Assembly (NCBI GenBank): GCA_907164885.2
Contig: OU015500.1
Location: forward strand, 48,856,033-48,920,032
Length of the DNA: 64,000 bases
Direction: 5' to 3'
Source of the DNA: Dolomedes plantarius
Lineage: Eukaryota; Arthropoda; Arachnida; Araneae; Dolomedidae
Shown: positions 1 through 10,597 of the stretch, piece by piece
Layout: each line of letters opens with the position of its first letter
Numbering within the stretch: the first letter of the stretch is position 1
The notes under the pieces: generated by a model
The model's input: only the letters and a program-made list of their open reading frames with translations
What the model was told of the DNA's origin: nothing
Databases searched by the model: none
Position numbers and translations under genes: made by a program

Positions 1-105
1 ATACTAATTAAATTACGTACAACAGGAAATCAGGGGACCAAAATTTTCGTTCGTTATATCCGTGAGTTCGTTATATACCGGGTTCGCTATAACGGGGTTC
101 GACTG
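1..105 (-). mobile_element. Pogo/Tigger-like MITE, fragment cut by window edge
   Basis: Only one end of the element lies inside the window. It ends in GGGGTTCGACTG followed by TA, the same terminus as the full copies at 2354, 3306, 10280, 13383, 19957 and 24800. It carries the extra CCGTGAGTTCGTTATAT segment that marks the longer subfamily. It is non-coding. Pogo/Tigger affiliation is inferred from the TA target duplication and the repeated TTATAACGAA-type subterminal motif. Confidence 0.85.
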
Positions 106-1005
106 TATGTGCACATTTTTTTTTACTTCATGTCTTTGATAAATGGGATCGGAAAGGTTAACAAGAAACACAATATATCCCCGCTAAACTTTGATAATAC
201 ACTATTTTCCAAACAGATGTGTAGTTCCAAATAGATTTGCAGTTAAAGCTCAATATCAACTCTAAATACTTTTATATAGTCATGGAGTATAAACGTGCCT
301 AAGTAATAAACTGAGTTATCAGTCGCAAAAAATCTTTAAAGTTTGAAGTGCAAACACCAGATTTAGTAAATGTGTGCTGGAAGATGTAAAAACACAGAGA
401 TTAAGGAAGTCGCGTCTGTTCGCTGCATGAACACGAACTGCACTCGCCCAGTTCTTTAACCATGACATGACCTTCAAGAAATATGATTCTCAAGCCTTTT
501 GCAAATGACGCGTCTATCAGAAATGGAAAAGGCCGACCGGGAATACCCACGGTGGTATTAAATTTCCTAGACTCGCGGAGTTTTTTTGTTTTGTTTTTTT
601 AAAGGAGATAGGGAATGTGAAAAATATAAGGGGAAAAAGATCTTTTCTTTGCCACAGATCACGATTTTTCGAAGATGAAAAAAGTCCTTATCGCAAAACG
701 GAATTTCGAAATGCAAATCTGCAGATAGACTTCCTACCTTTAAACTAAATAAAGATGGAGCGGTGAATATTCTCTCTAAGGTAATACACACGAATTGCGG
801 GAGTGATACATGTATATATATGCAGAGAGAAGTAAAAGAAGGCATATAACGTATAAGACACGAGCATATTTATTTGCAAAAATGAAATCCCAGTTGAGAG
901 ATAAGAAACTATAACGTAACACGTAACATCTATGTGCTTAGTTCGTCATGTAGATACTTTAAGTCAAGAGGGAAAGTCATCCGTGTATAAATGAACAAGT
1001 TTTTT
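106..1005. other. AT-rich non-coding stretch
   Basis: No gene, RNA or clear transposon boundary is visible. Short open frames here have no recognisable domains or coding character. A slightly more mixed-composition patch occurs around 400-560, with no identifiable function. Confidence 0.5.
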
Positions 1006-1200
1006 CATATATATATCTATATATATATATATAAAAGGCAATGTTCGTATGTGTGTCCTCTATAGAATAAAAAACTACTGAACCGATTTACATGCAGTTT
1101 TTTGCAAAATGGTCCATGTTGTCCCGAGAAGGTTTAAAGCTATTGAAATCCTCAATCTTACAAGTAGAAAGAAAGTTAAAAATATTTTTCGTTCTCCATC
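1006..1200. repeat. (AT)n tract joined to a dispersed-repeat-like segment
   Basis: An interrupted (AT)n tract (1006-1032) runs into AAAAGGCAATGTTCGTATGT and, further on, CTACTGAACCGATTTACATG. An (AT)n tract abutting such a segment resembles the edge of a dispersed arthropod repeat as I remember them. No second copy is present here, so class and boundaries are uncertain. Confidence 0.35.
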
Positions 1201-1302
1201 TGTTCAGTTATTATCTATGAACCTTCTATTTTCAAACTAGACGTACGGATGGCAGCACCTAACAACCCCTGATAGCCACCCCTCTCATACCCCTTCAACA
1301 TT

Positions 1303-1740
1303 CACAGCATATAAAATTACGTCATGCATATAAAATTTGTCACAGCATATAAAATTACGAAATGCAGCTAAATTAATTTTCCTTCAATCGATCATAAATC
1401 TTGAAAACTAAAATTATCAAGAAACTGTCATAAATCACTTAAATCAAAGCATTGTAAAATTAATTAGTTTCCTACACTCAGTTCTCTAGAAAATCCCGTT
1501 GTCACAGAATCTTTAAACACAAAGTAGGGCAAAATTTGTCCTCTTTTAGTAGACCCCAAATTCTCAAGAAAATGTAACGGAATATTTAAATACAAAATAA
1601 GGAAAAATTTATCCTATTTAAGTAGACCATAAATTCTTAGTAAAATATCATAGTATTAAATATAAGGAAAGAAATTGATTTTCTTTCAATTGACCATTAA
1701 TTCTCTCGAAAATTGTCACAGGATATTCACTGTATAGTCG
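1303..1740. repeat. Degenerate tandem repeat, unit about 75 bp
   Basis: Short exact direct repeats of CAGCATATAAAATTACG come first (about 1309-1360). From about 1370 a decayed unit of roughly 75 bp recurs: GTCACAGAATCTTTAAAC (about 1500), GTAACGGAATATTTAAATAC (about 1575) and ATCATAGTATTAAATATAAG (about 1648). Each is followed by a TAGACC(C/A)(C/T)AAATTCT-like segment. Units differ at many positions, so this is an old array. Confidence 0.5.
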
Positions 1741-2353
1741 TTGTCGCTTACACAAAAATTAATTTTTAAAGGTTCTGGTGGAAGAGGAATTCGGATGGCC
1801 CAGTCGAAATTATATAAGTTTACGATGAGTGCTACTCCAATAAAATAGATTTTGCTATGGACTTAACTCACATCTTTTCTTTCACCTTATATCAACAAGT
1901 CTGACTCGGGAATCGATCTTGAACCAATTGCTCGACGGCCAGGTAAGCTAAGCATCAAGCCGTGTTATTTATTTTCTTATGTGTCATTGCGCATGCAGTG
2001 TTGCGACAAAATAGCTACTCTTTTATAAACAACGTAATTATAAATCACGTTGTTAAATTCAAAACACATGAGGACAAAATTTAAGACGAGGAAAACAAAA
2101 TTTATAGTAGTAAAGATAAAAAATTTCATGCCTAAGAAATTGTTACGTTTATAAAATTTTTCACATATTAGGCTCAAAAGTTGTGTGTAAGCTTTCTTTT
2201 CACAAGCACATAAATAAAAACCTATCATAGTGCTTTAAAAAAAAAAAAAAACTATAGCAAAATTTTAAAAATATAAAAATCGCTACTAAAAATTAAGAAA
2301 ATTTTCAAGTTGGAAAACTTTTATCATGCATGTAAATATTGCTTTTTATAATA
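1741..2353. other. AT-rich non-coding stretch
   Basis: No gene is recognised. Around 1896-1965 the minus strand has a weak tRNA-like B-box resemblance that I did not accept as a SINE. A poly-A run lies at about 2238-2251. Confidence 0.5.
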
Positions 2354-2687
2354 CAGTTGAACCCCTTTATAGCGAACCCGGTGTATAACGAACTCACGGA
2401 TATAACGAATGAAAATTTTGGTCCCGCCGATTTCCTGTTGTACGTAATTTAATGTGTATTGTGTCAGTTTAATGTAATCGATTTTAGTTAATTTAATTCA
2501 TTAATGATCATTTTTTATATATTTTATCTTCTTTTTAATACATCATTATTGAATACACGTTGCAACTAATGAGTTATACATTTTGTGAACTCTAGCATTT
2601 TTCTTAACGGTTCGGGTATAGCGAAACCCCGGATAAAGCGAACAAAACATTTGGTTCCTTGAAGTTCGTTATAACGGGGTTCGACTG
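2354..2687 (+). mobile_element. Pogo/Tigger-like MITE, long subfamily, full length
   Basis: The element spans 334 bp and is flanked by TA. It begins CAGTTGAACCCC and ends GGGGTTCGACTG, forming terminal inverted repeats. Both ends carry repeated TATAACGAA/TATAGCGAA motifs, the usual subterminal layout of Tigger-type elements. It contains the extra 18-bp segment near ACTCACGGATATAACGAA that is absent from the 316-bp copies. There is no coding capacity, so it would need a transposase supplied in trans. Confidence 0.9.
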
Positions 2688-3305
2688 TACAAGGATTAAT
2701 TAGCATCGTTTGAAGTGAAGGTTTTTAAGTAAATTTTGTGAAATAAAAGTTCGTTTTATGAAACACAAAAATGTATTAACTTTGATTTTCTAAACGTAAA
2801 ATTAAGCACATTAATTTTGCATTTTTTTAAAAAACAATGTCACCTGACCCGCGTCACTACACAGACGCTAACATCTCCGAACTTTCGTGAAAGTGGCCTT
2901 ATGGAAGAGACTTTCCCATCCAGGCAACGGGCAATCAGGAAAAATCATTGATAAGTCGAGAGATCAACGACTTGGTTTCACCTTGAAACCGACGTGATTA
3001 TGGGAGGCAAGAAATTTGGCCTTGTTTTGGAGTTTTCTTTTAAGACCCAACAGACTCGAAGTACAACAAAGAATAATAGCTTTGAACCAGTCGGAAAATT
3101 CCGGTCGTCAAACTCACGTCACGCCAGAGAGCTTCCCCGTGGCCTATGTAAATATTTATCTATTTATATGTAGTTAAGAATTAGTATTTATAGTAAGTCT
3201 TTTTAGTTATTTTATTTAGCTATTTTTTTTCTTTTTTTAGAATTTAAAATTCTGTTATAAATATTTTTTGGATATTATTTTTAGTATTTAGATATTTTAC
3301 TTATA
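2688..3305. other. Non-coding spacer between inverted MITE copies
   Basis: About 2840-3130 is less AT-rich than the surroundings and looks single copy. It contains GAGATCAACGACTT followed by TTCACCTTGAA, a pair that recurs near 6083. No reading frame or RNA is identified. Confidence 0.4.
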
Positions 3306-3639
3306 CAGTCGAACCCTATCATAACGAACTTCCAAGGGACCAAAGGTTTTGTTCGCTTTATCCGGTGGTTCACTATATCCGAACCGTTAAGAAAAATGCT
3401 AGGGTTCACAAAAAGTATAACTCATTAGTTGCATTGTGTATTCAATAATGATGTATTAAAAAATGATAAAATCTATTAAAAATGATCATTGAGGAATTAA
3501 ATCGACTAAAATAGATTACATTAAACTGACACAGTACAAATTAAATTACGTACAACAGGAAATCGGTGGAACCAAAATTTTCGACCGTTATATCCGTGAG
3601 TTCGTTATATACCGGGTTCGCTATAACGGGGTTCGACTG
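3306..3639 (-). mobile_element. Pogo/Tigger-like MITE, long subfamily, full length
   Basis: This 334-bp copy lies in the opposite orientation to the copy at 2354 and is flanked by TA. It begins CAGTCGAACCCTATCATAAC and ends GGGGTTCGACTG. It carries the same 18-bp subfamily segment. The copies at 2354 and 3306 form an inverted pair about 0.6 kb apart. It is non-coding. Confidence 0.9.
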
Positions 3640-5077
3640 TATAAATTTTTTAGATATTATTTTTAGCATTTAGTTATTTTATTTATATTTAGCTATTATG
3701 TAATCAAAATTTTAGTTTGAAGTTAACTTGCGTCAGCCATTGAATTCATTTATTTCTCTTACACTGAAGAAAATATTATAGTCCTAAAGATATGGAATCC
3801 ACAAAGTTGGAACAACGAATGTTTTGCTCACCCGAATGCATAATTTGTATATTTCAAACATGTTCAGTATAGTCAGTAAAGAACATTGCTTCTTTGGACT
3901 ATTATTACACCAATTTTGGTACATTCAAAATTATTATATTACACTGAATTCCCCATTATTGGTGCAAATTAATGCATAAAAAGGGAGAAAATGATTAATT
4001 CATAAAAGCCCTGTATATTGTCATAACTGAACTATTCAGAGGAGATATTATATAATCTACATACAGTGATTTATAAGTAAAATTTAATTAAAATAATGAT
4101 AAAACTTATGTATAGAATTTTTAGTGAAAAGTGCTGCGAAATTTATTCTCTTTAAGTCCGCTAAAAATCATCTATAAAACTGTCTGGGTATGTTTATATA
4201 CAAAGTACGGTGAAAGTGATTATCTATCACTCAGTAAAAGATTAAAATTTTTCTTCGGAAAAAAAATTTACTACAATCCTTTCTTCACGAACTAGACTGA
4301 CATAGTTTCAACAATTTTGCTTTTTATATTGGACTTTTTCTTATGTGATTCACGGATAATCCTCAAAACAGGCAGAATCCATTCAGCGATAATCAGGAGT
4401 TTAATGAAAAGAAGATGAATCACAGAAAATCCGTGTTAAAATACATAATTTTTGGTGTCGTCATTTATAAACCTGTAGAAAAAGGGGAACATATACAACT
4501 TTAGTGTGGTTGATAATATTATAATTAAATTGCTACTATTAGTAGTAGAATTAAATGTTTACTATCGATAATTTATACAACTGAAGTCTAAAGCAGTATC
4601 ATATTTAATTCTTTTCAATGACATTAAAATTATTGTTCACGAGAGTATCTTTCCAGAGAGACACATTAGGTGTAAAAGACATTGGTAATGGCTGTCCGCT
4701 AATAAAATTTTTTACCAACATGTCGACTGTAATCAGCCCAAGTTAAAAATGAAATAATCCGAATTGAGTTTTACTTTCCATCAACAAATCAAAAAACTTT
4801 ATATTGTGTAAAAGGATGATAATATTTTTATTTTGATTAGTACCGATATTAAAAGTTTTTGAAATTTGCGAACAATAGCTAAAAACACTGAAAATAACAA
4901 TTACTGTTTCCTGCCACTGAATTACAATAGACTTTAGCTTATACTATATTTATAGATTTAGGTTCAAACGCCTATGTTATAAATACAACGAAAATTTCTA
5001 GTTTGACCACATCTTTATTTCCTGAAACTCTTTACAGAACAAAATTAACAATCGAGACGTGAATAGGGTCCAAAACG

Positions 5078-5109
<32 letters not shown>

Positions 5110-5289
5110 ATATCACTGGACAAATTACCTCACAGTAAAGAACTTTATTCTGATCTGATATCTTTTTCAAAGACATTTTGAGAAAGTTTAATTATGGACC
5201 ATTTGAAAATTTCTTTGATTTGACAATGCAAAATTCTAAATTTTGACCTTGCAAAATGGAAATGTTTATCATTAACCCTATCTCATGGT
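3640..5289. other. AT-rich non-coding stretch with a 30-bp poly-A run
   Basis: No gene or transposon is recognised. An uninterrupted run of about 30 A lies at 5078-5107. It could be a retroposon tail, but nothing recognisable precedes it and no target duplication was found. Confidence 0.5.
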
Positions 5290-5730
5290 GGTGAATCAGC
5301 TGATTCTGAAGATCTTCAAACCCATTATTAAGGTATGAGTTGTTTTCCTCTCCGCATTTTTCCAATCACAGATTCGCAAATGCATATTTTCAGATTCTGT
5401 TTTCTCTACTTGAAGACAGAAAGTCAAGTAGAGAGCATGAGTTTTTTTTTTTTTTTTTATTTAAAATTTTTTCGTTGTCAGTTTTTTTTACGGGACATTG
5501 TATTTTTCATATCTATCGCTACAAAATTTAAATATTTTTAAAAAAATAAAGCACAAGGATTTTTGGGAGAGAGGCACAATTCCTTCAAAGATTTATTTTC
5601 ATATGTAGCAAATAGAATTAAAAAATATGCATTTCCTAATCTGTGATTAGAAAAAAAATGAGATTGAAAATTCTCCATTGCTTACCATGAGGATTGAAGA
5701 TTTCCGATATCAACTAGTGCCCTGACTAAA
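5290..5730. repeat. Foldback repeat, unnamed family, copy 1
   Basis: The two ends are imperfect inverted repeats of roughly 110 bp. The left arm runs through ATCAGCTGATTCTGAAGATC and then CAATCACAGATTCGCAAATG. The right arm, read on the minus strand, runs through GTTGATATCGGAAATCTTCA and then CTAATCACAGATTAGGAAAT. The middle is T-rich. Related arms occur at 36690-37045 and about 39010-39120. No coding capacity and no clear target duplication are visible. A foldback MITE is the likely class. Confidence 0.55.
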
Positions 5731-8667
5731 GTGGGATAGAAAATTCCAAACTTCCTGCATAAACATTCTAGAATCAGATTTATTCTCAGCGAACTGCTTT
5801 AAACGACTTGAAATCCTCACAGGACTACAGTTAATCAAAATTCCTTTACTTCAAATGTCCTCTTCCAATACAAGTTTTTTAACTTCAAGAATTTAACTCT
5901 ACACTGCAAGTAAATAAACCGTTAATAAACATAGGGAAACAGGAAAAACATTACATTCTTTTCAGTTTTTCAATATAACTTCATGAGTTACAACTGGATG
6001 GAGCAATACGAGAATGGAATACAGGAAAAAAAATTCAAGACCTCATGCTAAATACTACGAGTGAATAAAGACCAACTACCTTTGAGATCAACGACTTCTT
6101 CACCTTGAATCGATAATTAGTAACCACAAGAGAAGCACCCGGAAAACAAATTAAAAACTATCTACTAGGTCACGACTGTCTCGGTACATCTGGAACCAAC
6201 GGCAAAGAGAAATGTCCTTTGGCCAGACGCAGAAAGTGCGATCCACCTTTCATTCATTGATAGGCTATGCAAGGCCAGGGGCTAGATCTTGTTTTGGTGC
6301 CGGTCGACCTTTTTAATGCTAATCATTTCATTAAGATTTTCCCTTCTGCTATCACGAGAGACGTTTGGAGCTATCACGTGAAACGTCTGAAATAATGTTT
6401 GATCGTAATTGTAGGATGGTACAGTTATGGTTCTTTAATTTCCATTATATTCAAAACATCTGGCAAAGGCAAATAGCGAGAAATAAAGGAGAACGCGTGC
6501 TAATTTAGCATTACTGACTGGTCAGTAAATGGTTATTTTGTCACGACAAAACAAATCCAAACAAATTACGTGTGACCTAATTCGAGTATTGCTGAGCGAT
6601 AACATAAGCTGGAAAATGAAAGGCTGGACAGAATAGGTTTTCTTGGAGCTGGATCCCTTGGAAACATTTGTCGTTTTTGTAAAGCGAAGAAGAAGAAAAA
6701 AGAGAAAGATGTCTATGCTACGTAAACGATAAGAATTAATTGCAAGTTCAGTAATGTTCATTGTTTAGGAGCCTAAAATTTTTCTCACTGCGAAATAAGG
6801 AAGTTAGATGTAAGAGTAAAGTATATTTAAAAGGGAATTAATGATTTCCTAATATACTCTAAACTGCTACTTGCTTCCGAGAACTGAAACTATGCTTTCG
6901 AGAGTCAGCAAGTTCTGGTTAAAATATGAGAATGTTGTGAAGCAGTTGAACGTTGTAATATTCGTTTTTTATTTACATCTTCCGATTTTTTTGATATCAA
7001 AGGAAAAGGGAATTCAAATGGCACCACTAATATAATGACCCCCATTTAACAAGAATATCTTCAATGATAACAGTCGCAACGGATCTGATAATCTTAGAAA
7101 GCGTGTGTGCGGAAAAGGGGTAATTAGAGGTTTGTCAGAAATATTTTAAACGTCAGATTAGTTTTAATACGATTTTACGATAAATGACATTTAGAAAATC
7201 TTGAGGGCGCTTTCAGGTGATGTTGATAATTGGAATATGTAGACAGTGAAGAGACCTAAAGTTCTAATTTGATTCTTTTCTATACACAATAGCAAAGAAT
7301 TCAGCAATTAATCTTCACTTTATAACAACCTTGGATATATATTAGTAGTGAAAGTGTTTTTAAGTCTCAATCTCTGCCAAAATTTGATCGCGTGACGTGA
7401 GACAACTTAACAACCTCCTCCCTAGACTATAGAGTTACAAGTTACTTCATTCCTTCCCTCGGTGAGCAGTCAATCTCGAGAAGATAAGCTCGTCCAAAAT
7501 TCGCTGAAGCATTGAGCACGAGTTCCTCTGAAACCAATGGGCTACGAGCTCTAATGAGTTGGGGCAATGGTACTTACTCTGATGTGGAGCGTTACGGTGC
7601 GGTCTGCTTCTCGTCCCGATGCGGAAATTCCCTACCCACTTATCAGATTCAATCTCATTTTCATTTTAAATCTTGATTTTTTTTGTTGTCTATGTTCAGG
7701 AGATCAATAGGCAAGTAGGATTCTATGGAGGCGTCTAGGAAAAAAAGAAGTAATAATATACCACGTCTGGTTTCCCCGTCAGTTAGAAGGGGGATAATTA
7801 GGTTTCTGAAGATTTTTGTTAGAGTAGGCCTTCTTTATTTCAATAACATTTAAGTTTTTCTTGATTTTGTATGTTTAATGGGACTAACAGACACTTCTAC
7901 TTCAATGGTAATAAATTTCTCCCCGGCAGCAATGTTTCATTTAGAGCATTTCGTTTAGGGATGCATGACAAATAAGTTCTTGTTTGATTATTTAAAGGGG
8001 GCGATTGAATTTCAAACAAATGACAAAGACTGCTAACAAAATGTTAATAAATTTTGTCATTTTCAGAAGAGTTTGATAATATCAAACATCTAGCGGGAGG
8101 CCCATGGACGGCTGAGTTACATAAAGTAAACTTTCTTGTGGTTCAGCGCGCAAAAACTTTGTTTCCTGAACCAAAACATCATATATGTTATCATCTCTGA
8201 GTGTACAAAGTGTACATGAAATATTGCTGGATCCTGAATTTTGACTTCGATACCATCTTCCAGATATATTTTAACGTGTGTATGCCAATTCTAAAATTCG
8301 AAATATTTGTGGCTTAAATAATTTTGGATAAGAGATAACTAAACTTATATAACTGCTATCTTTCGAAGCTGAAAACATCGTTTACTAGCGTCTGGAAGGA
8401 GTGTAAATTGTAATGATGGGGAGTGATATAAAGTTTAGTACAACTCTTTGAGTTACTAAGACAGTTAACAATAAGAATCTTCTTTTCGTATTTTCAGAAA
8501 GAGTTTTTCAATCTTCTCAAATAAGAAAGAGTTTGTTTAGAACTGAGAGAACTTACAGAAACAAATCATCTGAAATTATGCTTCAAGATATTCATTTTTT
8601 ATTTAGATTTTTAAAACCTATAAAGATTTAGAAAGTTTTTTAAGAGGAATTTTCTATATTAGTAAAA
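5731..8667. other. Mostly unique non-coding DNA
   Basis: No gene is identified. Patches of more even composition that look single copy lie at about 6160-6320 and 7390-7640 and are candidates for conserved regulatory DNA. None contains a convincing exon. Short open frames such as the minus-strand one at 6522-6761 have no recognisable features. Confidence 0.45.
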
Positions 8668-8675
8668 CCTATCAA

Positions 8676-9374
8676 TAGGGTAAATTTCGCATAAAAAATA
8701 TCGAAATTTCGTGAAACATAAATAAATAAATATATAGTACATTATATCAAATTTCGCATTTATTCGCACATATATATATATATATATAAATTCAAGAATT
8801 TCAAATTTATTTTTAAAAAATCATAATTTTACTTAGTTGGTAAGATCAAAATTCTTAGTTAAAAGCTAACATTGTAGTAGTCTACACATTCTCTTCTTTA
8901 AGTTTTTGCCTTCTGTCATTAATTACTATGTTGTAATACTAAAGTATCGCTTAGCATCTACGCTGTTAATAGGACTTATAGAGGCTTTGTATAGCTTTGT
9001 ACAGTTAAGGTAGCAGCATTTCGTTGCAATTAAAATATGTATAACATCATGAGGAGTCTATTGGTACTGTAAGTAGCTATCTGTGAAAATGGTTGTATCC
9101 ATCGATGACTCCGGTATAGACAAACTGTCCGGGTGAAGTTCGGAGCAAATTCGAAGGAGCGTGAGATATTTTAGTTAAAGACCTTGGATGGTCTTAGTTA
9201 AGCAATTATGTTAATAAATTATTATTATATTACATAATTTCGCTTAAAAACCGCTTATCACCGAGGTTTCGTCAAAAAGTAGTAAAAATATAATTTTTGC
9301 ATTTATTCGCTCATATACACAAATTTCGCATTTATTCGCATCTATTTCATAAATACGAAAATTGCGTATCCCTA
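8676..9374. mobile_element. Non-autonomous hAT element with 8-bp target duplication
   Basis: The 699-bp element has termini TAGGGTAAATTTCGC and, on the other strand, TAGGGATACGCAATTTTCG. It is flanked by CCTATCAA (8668-8675) and CCTATCAG (9375-9382), an 8-bp duplication with one mismatch, as expected for hAT. Both ends repeat AAATTTCGCATTTATTCGCA-like motifs. An (AT)n tract lies near 8769-8788. No transposase remnant is seen. Confidence 0.8.
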
Positions 9375-9382
9375 CCTATCAG

Positions 9383-10279
9383 TGAATAAAATAGTTGTAG
9401 CTGGCACAGATCATGATACTTCTGAAAATAGTTCAAATTACATGTAATTGTAGCATTTGGTTCTTCTTGGTCTACATTTGATATTAACGAAGGGGAATTA
9501 AGAGTGATCAAACCGATAAGTCGTTCTTCTTACATCTCATTTGAATACTGAGCCATATAGAATTCACAGCAATTCTATAAAACGATTCAGCATCGGATCT
9601 CTCTCCCCCCCCCCCTCAATCGCTTGGAATAGATTTGTCGTCTAATCATTTTTGATTAAGGATTACTTCCACATAGTTCTAACATGAAATCGACGCATCA
9701 TTATAAAACACGTCATCGCAAAGCATTAAAGAGTTTCAATAGCAGCATTAGCTAAAATTTGCACGGTTTTCAAACTACAAACAAGAGGCTGAAGTTCCTT
9801 TGAAGGAAGCAGATGACAGAAAGTTGAAGACAGATGGTTGCATTTCCCGTAAACTGAGTTTAAAAACACTTGAATTTTTAGTACAAAGGATATCGGTAGA
9901 GGACATGAAAAGAAGAGATAGAAACTTTTATTAAAAATAAGTAAATAAATGTGCCGGAAAAATGAGAAAAAAATGAGCTGATAGATAAACAACATTTATT
10001 TTTTTTGTACAAAAATATGGAAATTAGATTTCGTCTTTATTCGCCCAGTAATTTCTATCTATTTTTTCAAATAATAGAAAACTAGCATTCCAGACAGAAA
10101 GACTACACTTTATCCAAATACGGCTGACGCATGAAAATGTATATCAGTTAAGGTACAACCCTCAGCGATTATAATTTCCAAATATTTGAATTTTGTTTTC
10201 ATTTTCATGTTACAATTCTATGTGATTAACATCTTTGAAAATCAAGCTATTAAAAAAATTTAAAAGAAAAAAGAAAGTA
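9383..10279. other. AT-rich non-coding stretch
   Basis: No gene is recognised. A run of 11 C lies at 9605-9615. The 89-codon minus-strand frame at 9726-9995 is low-complexity hydrophobic and unsupported. Confidence 0.5.
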
Positions 10280-10595
10280 CAGTGGAGCCCCGTTATAGCG
10301 AACCCGGTATATAACGAACGAAAATTTTGGTGCCGCCGGTTTCCTGTTGTAAGTAGTTTAATTTGTATTGTGTCAGTTTAATGTAATCGATTTTAGTCGA
10401 TTTAATTCATTAATGATCATTTTTAATAGATTTTATCATTTTTTAATACAACATTATTGAATACACATTGCAAATAATGAGTTATACATTTTGTGAACTC
10501 TAGCATTTTTCGTAACGTTTAGGATAAAGTGAACCACCGGATAAAGCGTACAAAACCTTTGGTCCCTTGAAGTTCGTTATAAAAGGGTTCGACTG
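10280..10595 (+). mobile_element. Pogo/Tigger-like MITE, short subfamily
   Basis: This 316-bp copy is flanked by TA. It begins CAGTGGAGCCCCGTTATAGC and ends GGGTTCGACTG. It lacks the 18-bp segment of the long subfamily. It is non-coding. Confidence 0.9.
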
Positions 10596-10597
10596 TA

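Noticed and set aside
1896..1965. Possible tRNA or SINE on the minus strand
   Set aside because: Only a loose B-box resemblance, with no credible A-box or stems.
5078..5107. Poly-A run as a retroposon tail
   Set aside because: No recognisable retroposon body or flanking duplication. The same applies to the A-run at 44956-44983.
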